Below, one piece after another: positions 1 to 10,100 of a stretch of 52,500 nucleotides of DNA (position 1 is its first letter; each line of letters begins with the position of its first letter). A model generated the notes under the pieces. That model saw only the letters and a list, made by a program, of their open reading frames with translations, had not been told where the DNA came from and did not search any database. The stretch spans positions 454,236 through 506,735 of the forward strand of contig CAJNDS010001780.1 of the NCBI GenBank assembly GCA_905221605.1, read 5' to 3'. The DNA is from Symbiodinium natans (taxonomy: Eukaryota > Sar > Dinophyceae > Suessiales > Symbiodiniaceae). The translations under genes and the position numbers were made by a program.

Positions 1-424
1 GCGGGGACCTTCACTTTCAATTCTGATTCACTGAGGGCCATCGAAACCCGAAACCTAGACCCTTTTCAAACCGCAACCCAACCACATGTGCCCCAGACAA
101 CGTCTCAATGATGCCATGTGATCTCAGGCCGCATCACCACAGTCTGGACGCCACCTCGCCCGAAGAGTGCCGAGCTCAAGGATTGAGCGGTTTGGGTTTT
201 TGGACATTGGAGGTTGAGTGTGAGTTCAGGAGCCGAGAACTCAATGGCTCAACGGTTCGGCGTTTAGGGATTAGGTTTGTTTTTTTGGGCTGAGTTTTTT
301 TTCAACATAAGCTTTCATGTTCTTGGGGTGTCGCTTTGCATTCTCCTGTGGTGGTCCGCATGTGTGGCTTAAGGTCGCGTTTTGGAGCTTTAGAGTTCAA
401 TATTCACATACCAAAATAGCGCAA

Positions 425-445
425 ACAAACACACACACACACACA
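425..445. repeat. CA microsatellite
   Basis: A run of about nine CA dinucleotides. It lies in the first 1 kb, where I see no supportable gene; the reading frames here are produced by simple repeats. Confidence 0.9.
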
Positions 446-509
446 TGTCCCGTCAATGCTGGTTAACTTCTTCAAGGTCATCGATGCATGTTTCGAGAAT
501 CTTTGCTCT

Positions 510-540
510 GTGGGGGGCGGGGGGGGGGGGGGGGGGGGGA
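510..540. repeat. G homopolymer tract
   Basis: A G run broken by one C (GGGGGGCGGGG...). Similar G or C runs of 15-33 bp recur through the window (8948, 11695, 12227, 15137, 25315, 43243, 45507, 45965, 50088, 51608). They are natural simple repeats or places where assembly length is unreliable. Confidence 0.85.
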
Positions 541-779
541 GGCCGAATCTGTTGATTGAGGAGGGTCTTGGTATGTTTTGGTTGATTAGGCCTCTAGTTT
601 TGACTGGAGAAGTTTTTTTGAAGGGCCTCGTGTAGAAGGAGCGGCTTTTTCTTTGAGGGGAGGCTCGTGATTGCTCCATGTTTTGGGTTGTATTATCGAG
701 AGGGGCTGTTAATGGCATTTCAACATGAGGTCCAATCAGTCTCAGCTTCAACTGTATCCTCCAATCATTGTACCAACCC

Positions 780-960
780 AAAATATAAAACCCCAAACTC
801 AAACCCTAAGCCCTAATCCTCGAATCATTGTACCAACCCTGATTTTACACCCTAAGCCCCAAAGACCCCAAACCCTAAACCCCAAACCCCAAATCCTACA
901 CACCCCTAAGCCCTAAACCCGAAACCTGAACCCTGAACCAAAGAGTCAAAGGCCCGGCTC
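780..960 (-). repeat. Degenerate CCCTAA-like tract
   Basis: Imperfect CCCTAAACC / CCCTAAGCC / CCCCAAACC units, much diverged from the heptamer CCCTAAA. Nothing coding is supported here; the open frames are repeat artefacts. Confidence 0.6.
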
Positions 961-1007
961 AGCTTGGGGATGTGGGACTGTCCTCTCGCACAACAACCCA
1001 AACCCTG

Positions 1008-1200
1008 TATACCCTACATACCCCAGATTCCAAAGCCCTATGTACACGTATACCCGAGATACCCCACATGCATATACCGGCATATACCCTATATACCCTA
1101 TATACCCTATATAGGCCATGTACCCTGCATATCCTATATACCCCATATACCCAGTATACCCAATACACCCTATGTACCCTCTGTACCCTTTATACCCTCA
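1008..1200. repeat. ATACCCTATAT-type minisatellite
   Basis: Tandem degenerate units of the form TATACCC(TATA) run through this tract. They could be a mutated CCCTAAA array in which TAAA became TATA(TA). The Tyr/Ile/Gly-rich and Tyr/Pro/Thr-rich frames that cross it are products of the repeat. Confidence 0.7.
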
Positions 1201-1393
1201 ACACAATGCCTACTGCCCACAGTTCACCGAAGTGCCTTTTATGGTTGCCAAGCCCCAAAAATGTAAACCCTAGCCCATTCCTGTACGTTTGCACCGGGTG
1301 TTTTCTAGGGTTTATGATTTAAGGTTCGGAGTGTGATGCAGCAGGTGCCTGTTTTCTCTGCAGCGCAGCATGCCGTTGCCTGGCTCAGCCGGT

Positions 1394-1521
1394 CTTCTTG
1401 GAGTTTCATGGTACGTATTAACCAATTGTAGCTGTACTTATGACCCATTCAGCAAGTACAGCTATAAGTACAGTTATAAGTACAGTCATAATTGGTTAGT
1501 AAGTACCATGAACCTCTAAGT
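1394..1521. mobile_element. MITE family A, copy 1
   Basis: A hairpin element with ends TTCTTGGAGTTTCATGGTAC and the inverse GTACCATGAACCTCTAAGTA. Inner arms are CAATTGTAGCTGTACTTAT and its near-complement. It carries no ORF, so it is non-autonomous. Related copies are at 8508, 12667, 21278, 33188, 39695 and 45117. Confidence 0.8.
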
Positions 1522-1693
1522 ACTTCCTGGGGTTGGGGTGGGGCCGTATGGGGTGATTTCATTTCCACTCCGCACTCTCAATCAGGGCTTGGCCGGGAAC
1601 CCGTATTTCGCTTATGTGATGTGTGCGAAATCTAGGACAATTTCAGGTGGGGCAGGTTCTCTTTTCAAAAGACTTATGTGAGATATATGTTAT

Positions 1694-1765
1694 GCATATA
1701 TATATATATCTATTTATTTATTTGTTTATTTGTTTATTTATTTATTACATATGTATATATATGCA
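1694..1765. repeat. AT-rich microsatellite
   Basis: ATATAT followed by TATT/TGTT tetranucleotide repeats and TATATATG. The short frames through it have no protein-like composition. Confidence 0.85.
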
Positions 1766-2066
1766 TAAAGAAACCTTGGAAAATGCCAAGTACCCACCTG
1801 AAACTGTCCCTCGCGTTGGTTGCTCTACCGGATGCCCTCAGTGATACTCGCGGCCTAGGCTCACCCCAAGCTATTTCCGCTAAGCAAAAGAAGGGGTGGC
1901 CTTTGAAGTTCCGAGGTTGCAGGGTGCCTAGAGGAATCATCCTTGGTTCAGGGTTTAGGGTTTAGGGTTTAAGGCATGGAAGACACCTTAGAATAGCTGA
2001 GGGGCTTGTACCTGAGAGTTTTGGGTTCAGGGGTTCCATGAGTTGAGGTCCCCTCGTAGTGGTTCC

Positions 2067-2190
2067 CACCCTAAACCCTAAACCCTAAACCCTAAACCCG
2101 AAACCCGAAACCCTAAACCCTAAACCCTAAACCCTAAACCCTAAACCCTAAACCCTAAACCCTATAAACCCTATAAACCCTAAACCCTGA
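2067..2190 (-). repeat. Telomere-type array (CCCTAAA)n
   Basis: About 15 CCCTAAA units with a few CCCGAAA and CCCTATAAA variants. This is the first large array in the window and is flanked by unrelated unique sequence, so it is interstitial and not a chromosome end. Confidence 0.95.
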
Positions 2191-2362
2191 GCCCTAAGAC
2201 CTAGAGCCGGTAGCCTGAGCTTGTGCAGTGATGCGGGAAGGACCTAGCTAGGGCCGGCGTCCGGTGATCCGCGGACTAGGAGGGGCTACCGTAAAGTTTC
2301 GGGTTTAGGGTTTATTGCGTAGGGCACTGAACCGGAAACCTTTCTGTTGCCGCACTGTTGCC

Positions 2363-2406
2363 CCTAAACCCCAAAACCCTAAACCCTAAACCCTAAACCC
2401 TAAACC
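2363..2406 (-). repeat. Telomere-type array directly before an exon
   Basis: CCCTAAA units that end in CCCCTTGCAG, so the array forms the 3' part of an intron whose acceptor is TTGCAG. It shows the usual polarity: C-strand repeat upstream of an exon. Confidence 0.85.
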
Positions 2407-2414
2407 CCTTGCAG

Positions 2415-2523
2415 CGGTCCTAGTATCTCCGGGCCAATGAACTCCCCGAAGCGCGAAGGCTGGACACGCACTACAGGGCGCTCCCGTCAGGTTGTTCGGC
2501 AGAACCGCCTTCTGCTCAAAGGG
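2415..2523 (+). CDS. Candidate internal exon, unknown protein
   Basis: Open frame of 36 codons after one leading base, bounded by TTGCAG on the left and by G|GTTTAGGG on the right. The translation is basic and polar (for example ISGPMNSPKREGW, then RQVVRQNRLLLKG). The donor is the first GT of a TTTAGGG array. An alternative donor, CAG|GTTGTTC, lies inside at about 2490. I do not recognise the family. The boundaries are inferred from splice-site bases only. Confidence 0.45.
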
Positions 2524-2574
2524 GTTTAGGGTTTAGGGTTTAGGGTTTAGGGTTTAGGGTTTAGGGTTTAGGGC
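2524..2574 (+). repeat. Telomere-type array starting at an exon end (TTTAGGG)n
   Basis: Seven units beginning exactly at the proposed donor GTTTAGGG. From 2575 to about 3360 follows roughly 790 bp of unique non-coding sequence with no supportable exon. Confidence 0.85.
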
Positions 2575-2954
2575 GCCCTGTTACATGGGTTTACTCAAAT
2601 ACGCAGAAGCCTATAAGTCCTCAAGAATCAATTGCGGGCTGCTCCTACTTTAGGGCATCCTTCCAACAAGGACCAACACAACTACCCTCAACTCAGCGTG
2701 TTTAGGGGTTCGGCTCAACCCTAGTTTTTTCACCCTATGCCCTAACCCTCGTTTAGGGGTCAGGGTCATCGGCTCAAGTCCTGCCCGCCCCCTCATGAAA
2801 CGCAGCTGCTCATGCCAGGCGGAGCCCAGACTACCTGCAGTATATGCCGCGGAGGAGGCATGGGGTGCAGGTTTTCGGGTTTCGGGTTGCGGGGTTCAGG
2901 GGTTGAACGTTTTAGGTTGCCCTAGACCAACCCTCATCCATGAGCCCAGTGTGT

Positions 2955-3032
2955 AGTATACTATAGTATACTAAAACCCCTAATTAGTATACTAAAACCA
3001 TTAGTATACTAAAACCCCGAGTATACTATAGT
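2955..3032. repeat. AGTATACT palindromic repeat cluster
   Basis: Five AGTATACT palindromes, some followed by AAAACC(CC), within 80 bp. Two outer copies read AGTATACTATAGTA. It could be a small hairpin element or a relic of tandem TA-rich insertions. Confidence 0.7.
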
Positions 3033-3364
3033 AGGAACTACCTTGGAGCCTGCAGGTGGTTGAATTGTGGGCCTTGCTGTGGCGTGATTAAAAATCTCTG
3101 GACGGAACGAGGATCAAGTTGCAAGGCCAGACCCTGAACTCTAAAGCTCTACAGTTCTACTCCCCAAGGCCATAAAGGCATAGAACCCCTCATTAAAGTT
3201 CCAAGAGCAAAAGACCTAATTAAGCACTAACCCTAGACCCTACATTCTCAACTCTAGACCCTCAGACATCTTGCACCACCTCAAGCAAGAGTCCTCCCAA
3301 GACCCGAAACCCCCCCAATGTTGACCCCAAACGCTGGGGCAAAGCTGGAGATCCGAAGGGTTTT

Positions 3365-3635
3365 GGGGTAGTTTAGGGTTTTAGGGTTTAGGGTTAGGGT
3401 TTAGGGTTTAGGGTTTAGGGCTTAGGGTTTAGGGCTTGGGGCTTGGGGCTTGGGGCTTAGGGCTTAGGGTGAGGGTTCAGGGGTAGTTTAGGGCTTAGGG
3501 TTTTCGGGTTCAGGGCCCTTCTATCCTTTAGTTCGGGTTTCGGCTTTGGGCTCCAGCTGTCCCTTGATAAGGGCGAGGGTTAGGGTCTCGGGGCTTGTAG
3601 GGTTTAGGGTCTAGGGTTTAGGGTTTAGGCTGTAG
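3365..3635 (+). repeat. Degenerate TTTAGGG tract
   Basis: TTTAGGG mixed with CTTGGGG, CTTAGGG and TTCAGGG units. It ends about 40 bp before the acceptor CTTCGCAG of the next exon candidate. Confidence 0.85.
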
Positions 3636-3671
3636 AAACCCCCCTGCAATCCCTCCAACGTCTCTTCGCAG

Positions 3672-3726
3672 ATTGCAGGACGTGCCAGCGGCGGCCTACG
3701 CGCGCTATCGGTGTTTCTTGCAGCAG
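3672..3726 (+). CDS. Candidate internal exon, unknown protein
   Basis: Acceptor TCTCTTCGCAG with a real pyrimidine-rich tract, then an open frame reading LQDVPAAAYARYRCFLQQ, then donor CAG|GTGGTG. It is one of the more convincing islands because both splice sites match consensus and the peptide is balanced. The family is not recognised. A second possible acceptor (TTGCAG) lies five bases downstream. Confidence 0.5.
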
Positions 3727-3749
3727 GTGGTGTGGTTCCGCTTGCTCCT

Positions 3750-3815
3750 AAACCCCAAACCCTAAACCCTAAACCCCAAACCCCAAACCCTAAACCCCAA
3801 ACCCTAAACCCTAAA
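3750..3815 (-). repeat. Telomere-type array (CCCTAAA/CCCCAAA)
   Basis: CCCTAAA alternating with CCCCAAA units. A further C-strand tract lies at about 4060-4155. The 240 bp between the two (3816-4060) is GC-rich unique sequence without a supportable exon. Confidence 0.9.
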
Positions 3816-4059
3816 CAGCGTTTTGGGCTCGGACCTGGGGCCTAGGGCCCACGATTTTCGACTGTAAAGCCGTTAAACCTTAAACCCGAAACATCCTAAA
3901 CATCCCTAAACCCTAAACCCTAAACATCCTAAACATCCCTAAGCCCTAAACCCGGAACCTTTTCTTTTTGCTCTGGGGCGGGGGGCGGAGGGTGGTCTTG
4001 AGAGCCCGGACCGGGAGTACAGGTGCACGAAGATCTGGCTCTAAGGCCTGTCCTTCCAC

Positions 4060-4155
4060 CGCAAGCCCTAAACCCTAAACTCTGAACCCTAGCCCTAAAC
4101 CCTAAACCCTAAACCCTAGCCCTAAACCCTAAACCCCAAACCCCAAACCCTAAAG
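4060..4155 (-). repeat. Telomere-type array upstream of an exon
   Basis: CCCTAAA and CCCTAGC units followed after about 10 bp by the acceptor GTCCGTCAG. Confidence 0.9.
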
Positions 4156-4168
4156 CCTTGTCCGTCAG

Positions 4169-4251
4169 GTGCAGGTCCGGCGCGGCTCTGAAAGCAGGCG
4201 CTTCGTGCTCAAAGGCCCGAGTCTGAACGTGACATGCCCGGCATTCCTAAG
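4169..4251 (+). CDS. Candidate internal exon, basic protein segment
   Basis: Frame opens at the acceptor CCGTCAG and reads VQVRRGSESRRFVLKGPSL, then NVTCPAFL, to donor AAG|GTGCCG. It contains 27 codons plus two bases and is flanked by a C-strand array before and a G-strand array after. The amino-acid mix is protein-like, but I cannot assign a family. Confidence 0.5.
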
Positions 4252-4261
4252 GTGCCGGGAT

Positions 4262-4460
4262 TTGGGTTTAGGGGTAGGGTTTAGGGTTTGGGGTTTGGGG
4301 TTTAGGGTTTAGAGTTTAGGGTGTAGGGTTTAGGGTTTAAGGTTTGGGGTTTGGGGTTTAGGGTTTAGGGTTCAGCGTTCAGGGTTTAGGGTGTGGGCCT
4401 TGGGGTTTGATTAGGATTTAGGGGGTCTGAGGCTTGCTGTTTGGGGTTTGGGGTTAGGGG
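4262..4460 (+). repeat. Degenerate TTTAGGG tract
   Basis: TTTAGGG interleaved with TTTGGGG units. From 4460 to 4960 I see only degenerate C-strand repeats and a partial family B element. Confidence 0.9.
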
Positions 4461-4875
4461 TTTAATTTATTCGGGGTTTAGGGAAGCCTCGGTGCTTTCG
4501 GTCAGGCAGTAGCGGCCCGGATGCTACCCTAAACCTTAGACCCAACAAAATTTGTAAACGTCTCAAAATTCTGCTTTCCTTCAGGCTTAGGTTAAGGTTC
4601 AGGGACCCTCTTTTCGCGCAACACCAAAAGCTTAAAACCCCAAAGCCCTACGTCCTACACCTTTTCAAAACAATTCGAAAGCCTTAAACCCTGGACCCCC
4701 TATTCCTCAAACCCTAAAGTCCTAAAACCCAAAAACTCCAAAACCCTAAAGCCCTAAAACTTAAATAGAACCCACAACCCGAACACCCTAAAACCCTAAA
4801 ACCCTAAACCCCTAAACCCCTGAACCCCTGAACCCCTGAGAACCCCAAACCCCCCAACAATTAAAAAGAACAGGT

Positions 4876-4947
4876 TTGATGCTAACAGTCCTTAATAGGG
4901 ATGATCGAATCCCCCAACGATAATCCCTATCAATGACTGTCAGTTCA
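4876..4947. mobile_element. MITE family B, partial copy 1
   Basis: The core matches the B family: AACAGTCCTTAATAGGGAT, then ATAATCCCTAT, then GACTGTCAG. The outer GGGATGTTCCCCC ends are missing, so it is a truncated or old copy. Confidence 0.65.
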
Positions 4948-4954
4948 AGGGGGG

Positions 4955-5065
4955 CCCTAAAACTCTAAACCCTAAACCCTCCCCCCCTAAACCCTAAACC
5001 CTAAACCTCAAACCCTAAACCCTAAACCCTGAACCCTGAACCCTAAACCCTAAACCCTAACCCCA
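4955..5065 (-). repeat. Telomere-type array (CCCTAAA)n
   Basis: About 12 units including CCCTGAA variants. A weak exon candidate follows at 5073-5143 (acceptor AAGAACAG, several open frames), then a G-strand tract at 5143-5205. I did not call that exon. Confidence 0.9.
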
Positions 5066-5412
5066 AGAACAGGTCAGCTGCTGCACCTGCAGTACCTCTG
5101 CCAGCTCAGGCTTTGCTATCTTGAAGCCGCTTTGGTTTAAAGGGGTTTAGGGTTTAGGGTTTACAGGGTTTGGGGTAAGGGTTTAGGGTTTAGGGGTGCG
5201 GGGTTTGGCCTGTAGTTTGGAATTGATCAGGGTTTCAGGGCTTACGGTTTCGGTGTTGTTCTTTTTTTGGTGTTGGGGCCTTCTTAGCCTGTCCAGTGGG
5301 CTTAAGGGGTTTTAAGGATCGGGGTTATAGGTGTTTTTTGGGCTTAAGGCTTCGGGTATTTGTTGGGTTTCAGGGCTGTTGGGTTTTTGGGTTAAGACAT
5401 GAGAAACCATGC

Positions 5413-5413
<1 letters not shown>

Positions 5414-5445
<32 letters not shown>
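5414..5445. repeat. GA microsatellite
   Basis: (AG) repeated about 15 times, immediately before a short CCCTAAA tract. The interval 5190-5410 is T/G-rich with diverged TTTAGGG and has no supportable exon. Confidence 0.9.
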
Positions 5446-5447
<2 letters not shown>

Positions 5448-5545
5448 CAAACCCTAAACCCTAAGCCCTAAACCGTGAGGGACTCAGGAGAATGCAGGTC
5501 GAGGCCTTATCCTCCAATTCCCCTGGGCGTCATGCCTCTCGCGTT

Positions 5546-5602
5546 CAGGGTTTAGGGTTTAGGGTTTAGGGTTTAGGGTTTAGGGCGTAGGGGTGTGAGG
5601 GT
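5546..5602 (+). repeat. Telomere-type array (TTTAGGG)n
   Basis: Five clean units then diverged ones. Between 5610 and 6050 there are scattered CCCTAAA units and one exon-like scrap at about 5984-6033 (RLFGEAGLSRGKSAALK) that lacks an acceptor AG, so I leave it uncalled. Confidence 0.9.
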
Positions 5603-6059
5603 TTAGGATTTAGGGTTAGATGTTCTAAGCCCTAAAACGCTAACTCCTAAAACTCTACCTGGGCCCCTCTCTACCTACCGTTTTTATGGGTTGTACCTAC
5701 GAATTGTGGGCAGTTACTACTGAAGGTAAATAGAGTCCCAGGTAAACCCCGAGCTTATAAAGCCCTCAAGTAACCTTATAAACCCAAAACCCTAAACCCT
5801 GAACCCTAAAACCCTCAAACACCCTAAATCCTAAGACGCCCTAAGAGTTCAGAATACCCTAAAAACCCTAAACCCTAAAACTCTACCTCCTAAAACCCTA
5901 AACCCTAAAGAGCTCAGAAAACCCTAAACCCTAAACTCTGAAGCCTGAACCCTAAACTCGAGACCCTCAACCCTAAACCCCAACGACTCTTCGGCGAGGC
6001 GGGCCTTTCCCGAGGCAAAAGCGCGGCCCTGAAGGCTTAGGGCTTTAGGGTTGAAGGTT

Positions 6060-6168
6060 CGGGTTTAGGGTTTAGGGTTTAGGGTTTAGGGTTTAGGGTT
6101 TAGGGTTTAGGGTTTAGGGTTTAGGGTTTAGGGTTTAGGGTTTAGGGTTTAGGGTTTAGGGTTTAGAG
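6060..6168 (+). repeat. Long clean telomere-type array, about 15 units
   Basis: One of the longest homogeneous TTTAGGG runs in the window. A short inverted CCCTAAA stretch follows. From 6170 to 6960 there is otherwise unrecognised non-coding DNA with scattered single units. Confidence 0.95.
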
Positions 6169-7034
6169 TGAGAACCTAAACCCTAATTGAAATCTAAACG
6201 GTAAACCCGGAACCCTGTACCGCTCATGTTTGAGGTACTTATAGCTAACCCTACCCTAAACCCTGAACCCTAAACCTTCTAGCTAACCCTAAAACCCTAA
6301 TTCCTAAAACGAGTATTGGGCTCCTTCGAATTTCCGGCCCTTGGCTTTCGATTCTTTAGGTTTTGCCGCGCAGATCTTTTCCTCCCAGGGGTTTCAGATT
6401 TAGGGTTTAGGGTTTAGGGTTTAGGGTGTCATAGATTTAGGGTTCAAGAATTCAAGGTTTAGGGCTTTGTACAGTTTAGGTCTCAGAACTCAGTCAGGTT
6501 GAGGCTTATAAGTAAGGCTTCGGGGTTTGTTTTGGGGGTCCAACGGGCTCCTCGAAAAGGGCGCTTAGGGGTAAGGGTCTAGGGTTTAGGATCTAATTAA
6601 TGCACGAAACTTGGAAATGCGAACCGCCAAAGGCATCTAGCTCGGAAGCCTTGAACCAAACGCTCTGCACCCGAAGTCGCAGTCCCTAAAGCCCTTCTTA
6701 ATGTCCTTTACCTGAAAGCCTGAACCTTAGCCCAGAACCCCGAATTCCAGCCGGCAAACTTGACCATGAATCCCCAACACCAAATGGCCAAAACCGTCAG
6801 CACCCTAGTATCCCAATACCCAAAGACCCGAATTCCCCAAAAACTATGTAACCCCAGGCTCCAGACCCCATTATCCTAATATAGGGGTCGGAATAATTGC
6901 TACTAGTATTCCCTTATGGTTCGTTTGTAAAGATACTATAATAACCCCCCCAAAACCCTATTCTACTTAATAAGGCTCTAAACCCTGAACTCTAAATCCT
7001 AAACCCTAAACCCTAAACCCTAAACCTCTCCTAG

Positions 7035-7064
7035 GTCGTTTGGTCCCACCGGCCAGTGGAGCAG
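7035..7064 (+). CDS. Candidate micro-exon
   Basis: Acceptor CTCTCCTAG, ten codons VVWSHRPVEQ, donor CAG|GTGGCC. It could extend in the same frame to about 7100. It is short and weakly supported. A CCCTAAA array lies on both sides. Confidence 0.3.
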
Positions 7065-7107
7065 GTGGCCGGGAGCCCTGGCAGACCTCTCGCGAAGAAG
7101 TTACGAA

Positions 7108-7180
7108 ACCCTAAACCCTAAACCCTAAACCCTAAACCCTAAACCCTAACCCCTAAGCCCTAAACCCTAAACCCTAAACT
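7108..7180 (-). repeat. Telomere-type array (CCCTAAA)n
   Basis: Ten units. The following 7190-7830 is unique sequence with a C-run at 7247-7266 and no confident exon; the frames there lack splice boundaries. Confidence 0.95.
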
Positions 7181-7829
7181 CTGGTGGTTTAGGCGTTCAG
7201 GGTTTCCTGTGGGGAGGGGACGCTATCTCCAACCTCCAACGTGAACTGAGCCCCCCCCCCCCCCCCAATCGCTGACCCAAAGGCACCCAAGACCCAGAGA
7301 CCCTACTTACTTGGGAGCTCCCAAAAATCACGGGTCCCTTTGTGCCCGCAAGTCTAGTAGAATCCCCCCTGTGCCCAAAACCCCGTACACAGGGACTCCT
7401 CCCCGATTTTCGAGAAGCCCACAACCCAAAACCCTAAACTTTACCTAAACCCGTGCGAGCGAGCTTTGTGAACCCCTGGTATGAAGCAGGGGCTATGTTG
7501 CTGTTCTGGGTGAAGGTTCCCAAAAAGCTTTTAGTTGTAGTCTGTCTTGATTTACTTGTGTATATCCACGCACGAAACACAAACATATCCAATACATGTC
7601 GGGTATGTCCTCTAAGCTGTTTTGCAAAAGGCATGTGTACGTCAATTCATAGAATGTATGTGTGTGTATGTAGACATATGTCTTGTGAGTTATTGTGTTA
7701 CAACTGCTTTGAGGTTGGAGCCTTGCAAACACGGATCTGAGGTTGGGTCGCTTTGCTCGCTCAGGCGGAGTCAGCTGGAGGCGCTTGCAACACTGCTGGC
7801 TACTCCAAGCTTATGCCCCATATTCCGCC

Positions 7830-7936
7830 AGCCCTAAACCCTAAACCCTAATTGCCCTCAACCCTAAACCCTAAACCCTAAACTAAACCCTAAACCCTAA
7901 ACCCTAATTGCCCTCAACCCTAAACCCTAAACCCAA
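7830..7936 (-). repeat. CCCTAAA array with a 55-bp internal duplication
   Basis: The string CCCTAATTGCCCTCAACCC occurs twice, 55 bp apart, each time followed by clean CCCTAAA units. The array was therefore tandemly duplicated with its point mutations, and not added by telomerase unit by unit. Confidence 0.85.
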
Positions 7937-8014
7937 ACCTTTCTCCTTTCTTGCCCGGATGTGACGCTGCGCATACACAAAAGCATCCCTGGGCTTGGTT
8001 CCATTGATTTATTA

Positions 8015-8163
8015 TCCTGCTGATTCCTAGCTACGTAGTAGGGAATGACGAAATCAGATACTTTACATCCTCCCCCCATAAAGCCCTTTAAGGGATTATT
8101 ATTTTATCCTACAGATTCTTAGTTCCGTAGTAGGGAATGAGGAAATTAGGTACTTTACATCCC
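8015..8163. mobile_element. Family D-related tandem pair
   Basis: Two direct copies of CCTAG...CGTAGTAGGGAATGA(C/G)GAAAT(C/T)AG(A/G)TACTTTACATCC, about 95 bp apart, with the inner sequence CCCTTTAAGGG. The GTAGGGAATGAGG core is shared with the family D elements at 31607 and 41391. Confidence 0.65.
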
Positions 8164-8507
8164 CCCCCAAAAAAAAAACTAAGGGATTCTATAGGGTACT
8201 GCATGCCCTGCTTAGAACCAGTAAGTTTTGTCAAAGGCTTGTCCCAGCTTCAACAGAAGAACTTCATCTCAGAGACTCGTGCGCAGAGAAAGGGGGAACC
8301 GCATAGGTTTTGACTCACTGACCCTTTCTCTAAGCCTTCAACCGTCCGACCCTGGTTTGGGGTTTAGGGTTTGGGGTGTTGGGGTTTTGGGGTTGAAGTG
8401 CCATAGCCGAAGAAACAATAGTCATCGGCAAGTAGTTTGGCGGTGCAACCCGGAACCCTCTGTCCAAAGGGACGTGACTAAACCCTAAACTCTACTCGCC
8501 CCGAGTC

Positions 8508-8632
8508 TACTTGGATTTTCATGGGTACTTCTCACCCCAATTATAAGTCTACGTATACCCTGTTTGGAGGACTTAGGGGGACTCATAAGTACAGTTATAA
8601 TTGGGGTTAGGAGTACCCTGAACCTCCACGTA
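8508..8632. mobile_element. MITE family A, copy 2
   Basis: Ends TACTTGGATTTTCATGGGTA and TACCCTGAACCTCCACGTA, with inner arms CCCCAATTATAAGTCTACGTA and the inverse. No coding capacity. Confidence 0.85.
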
Positions 8633-8947
8633 AACCCAATTTGTCCAAAACGGGAGGTGTTGACTCTCAAAACTTCTGCATATTACCCATGATCAATTCT
8701 ATACGGGTTTGGGCAGATGTTTCAGGACATGTATTGTGCTTGCTGCCATGCTCGAAAAGATATCTAGTTTTTGCAACTGTAGTTCTGCTTCCATCGCGTC
8801 AGTTTCAGAGGGGGTGTTAGGATTAAGGGTTTACGGGGTGCAGTCCAGACACAGCTACTCGTACGTACCACTGCTCTGATGCAAATCCTAGGACACAATA
8901 TCTAGCACAACCCACAGTGGTACCTTTGTTCCCTTCTGTTTTTTTCC

Positions 8948-8968
8948 GAGGGGGGGGGGGGGGGGGGA
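8948..8968. repeat. G homopolymer tract
   Basis: A run of about 18 G. The surrounding 8640-9000 holds no supportable gene. Confidence 0.85.
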
Positions 8969-9001
8969 AGGTTCCCTGAAGGGACCCCAGTAGACCACGA
9001 A

Positions 9002-9104
9002 GTTGGGATGTTCCCCCCTGTTCGAACAGTCCTCAATAGGGACGATAGCACCCCCTTTTATAATCCCTATGAAGGACTGCTAGTATAAGGCGGAACATCC
9101 CAAC
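9002..9104. mobile_element. MITE family B, copy 2
   Basis: Ends GTTGGGATGTTCC and GGAACATCCCAAC pair perfectly. The inner arms AGTCCTCAATAGGGA and TCCCTATGAAGGACT pair with one mismatch. It has no ORF and is typical of this family. Confidence 0.9.
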
Positions 9105-9239
9105 CCCTAAATCCTAAACCCTAAATCCCAAACCGTGGTTAGGGTCGAAGGTTGCTCCTGCCTCTTTGTGGCAGGTGTTTCTGTGCGACTCTCCCAACAG
9201 AGAGGAGGCAAGGAATGCTCCCTTGGCAAGGGTTTGGGT

Positions 9240-9380
9240 TTAGGTTTTAGGGTTAGGGTTCAGGGTTTAGGGTTTAGGGTTTAGGGTTTAGGGTTTAGGG
9301 ATGGTTTAGGGTTTAGGGTTTGGGGTTTGGGGTTTAGGGTTTAGGGTTTAGGGTTTAGGTCAAGTTTAGGGTTTTCTTGG
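9240..9380 (+). repeat. TTTAGGG array with TTTGGGG units
   Basis: Two clean blocks separated by ATGG, containing a pair of TTTGGGG variants. It ends about 140 bp before the acceptor of the exon at 9522. Confidence 0.95.
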
Positions 9381-9521
9381 ACCCTAAATCCTCAACCCTA
9401 AACCCCAAAACTGCGACACCTGGAGTCAAAAGTGCACACTGAGTCACCAAAGCCCATGCCACCAAAAAAATACTCGCACAGCTTGAAGACGCAGATCCTC
9501 CGTGTCTGTGCTTAAGGGCAG

Positions 9522-9763
9522 GGAAAGGCAGCTTTTGCGCCACCTCAGCCGGCGCACTCCTCGTGGGGGGAAAGTTCTTTGAAGATACAGGCTTGTCGGC
9601 AAGCAAACAAACTGCCTCAGGAGCGTTCTTCGAGGGGTATGTTTATTACTTGACGATGATCAGCGAAATGGGTGGCGTCGGGAGCCATGAGATGGCGGAC
9701 ACGGCGGGGGCGATCATGGACGTCATGGGAATCAAGCAAGAGCTCGACGAGCACCGGGCCATG
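9522..9763 (+). CDS. Candidate exon, 80 codons, unknown protein
   Basis: The longest well-bounded spliced exon candidate. Acceptor TTAAGGGCAG, two leading bases, then KGSFCATSAGALLVGGKFFE, a Ser/Lys/Thr stretch, FFEGYVYYLTMISEMGG, a GSHEMADTAGAIMDVMG segment and a charged end KQELDEHRAM, to donor ATG|GTTAGG. Codons are G/C-ending as expected. A hydrophobic-aromatic patch (YVYYLTMI) and a Met-rich helix are visible. I do not recognise the family. An in-frame stop lies soon after the donor, so splicing is needed for continuation. Confidence 0.6.
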
Positions 9764-10100
9764 GTTAGGAATACTTGTTGCTTCGCCCGTAAGCTCCTCA
9801 TTCCCGAAACCCCATAAATCCTAAACCCTAATGCCGATGCTGGCACTTGTGCCCGGACTTCCGCACTTTTGAACCCTAATGCCTTGAAGCCCTATACCCT
9901 CCACCCCCCCCCCCCTCCCCAATGCCCTTGAGCCACAAAGAACCCTAAAATAGCTTGACAGGGGCCCCCCCCTAAGCCTACAAAAACACCCTAAACCTAA
10001 ATCCGCTCCCTCAATCTCTAAAATATTTTAAGTCCCCAAGCCCGACCGCCCTAAATCCTTACAAGCCTGGAATCCAAGCCCGACAAGCTGCGATGCGAAG

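Noticed and set aside
404-802. 132-codon minus-strand protein with poly-Pro
   Set aside because: Contains the G/C homopolymer and a CA repeat (Cys-Val run); no splice or composition support.
946-1322. Tyr/Gly/Pro-rich proteins on both strands
   Set aside because: Frames arise from the ATACCC-type minisatellite; composition follows the repeat.
2040-2190. A true chromosome end
   Set aside because: Arrays in both orientations are scattered over 50 kb with unique DNA on both sides; none is terminal in the window.
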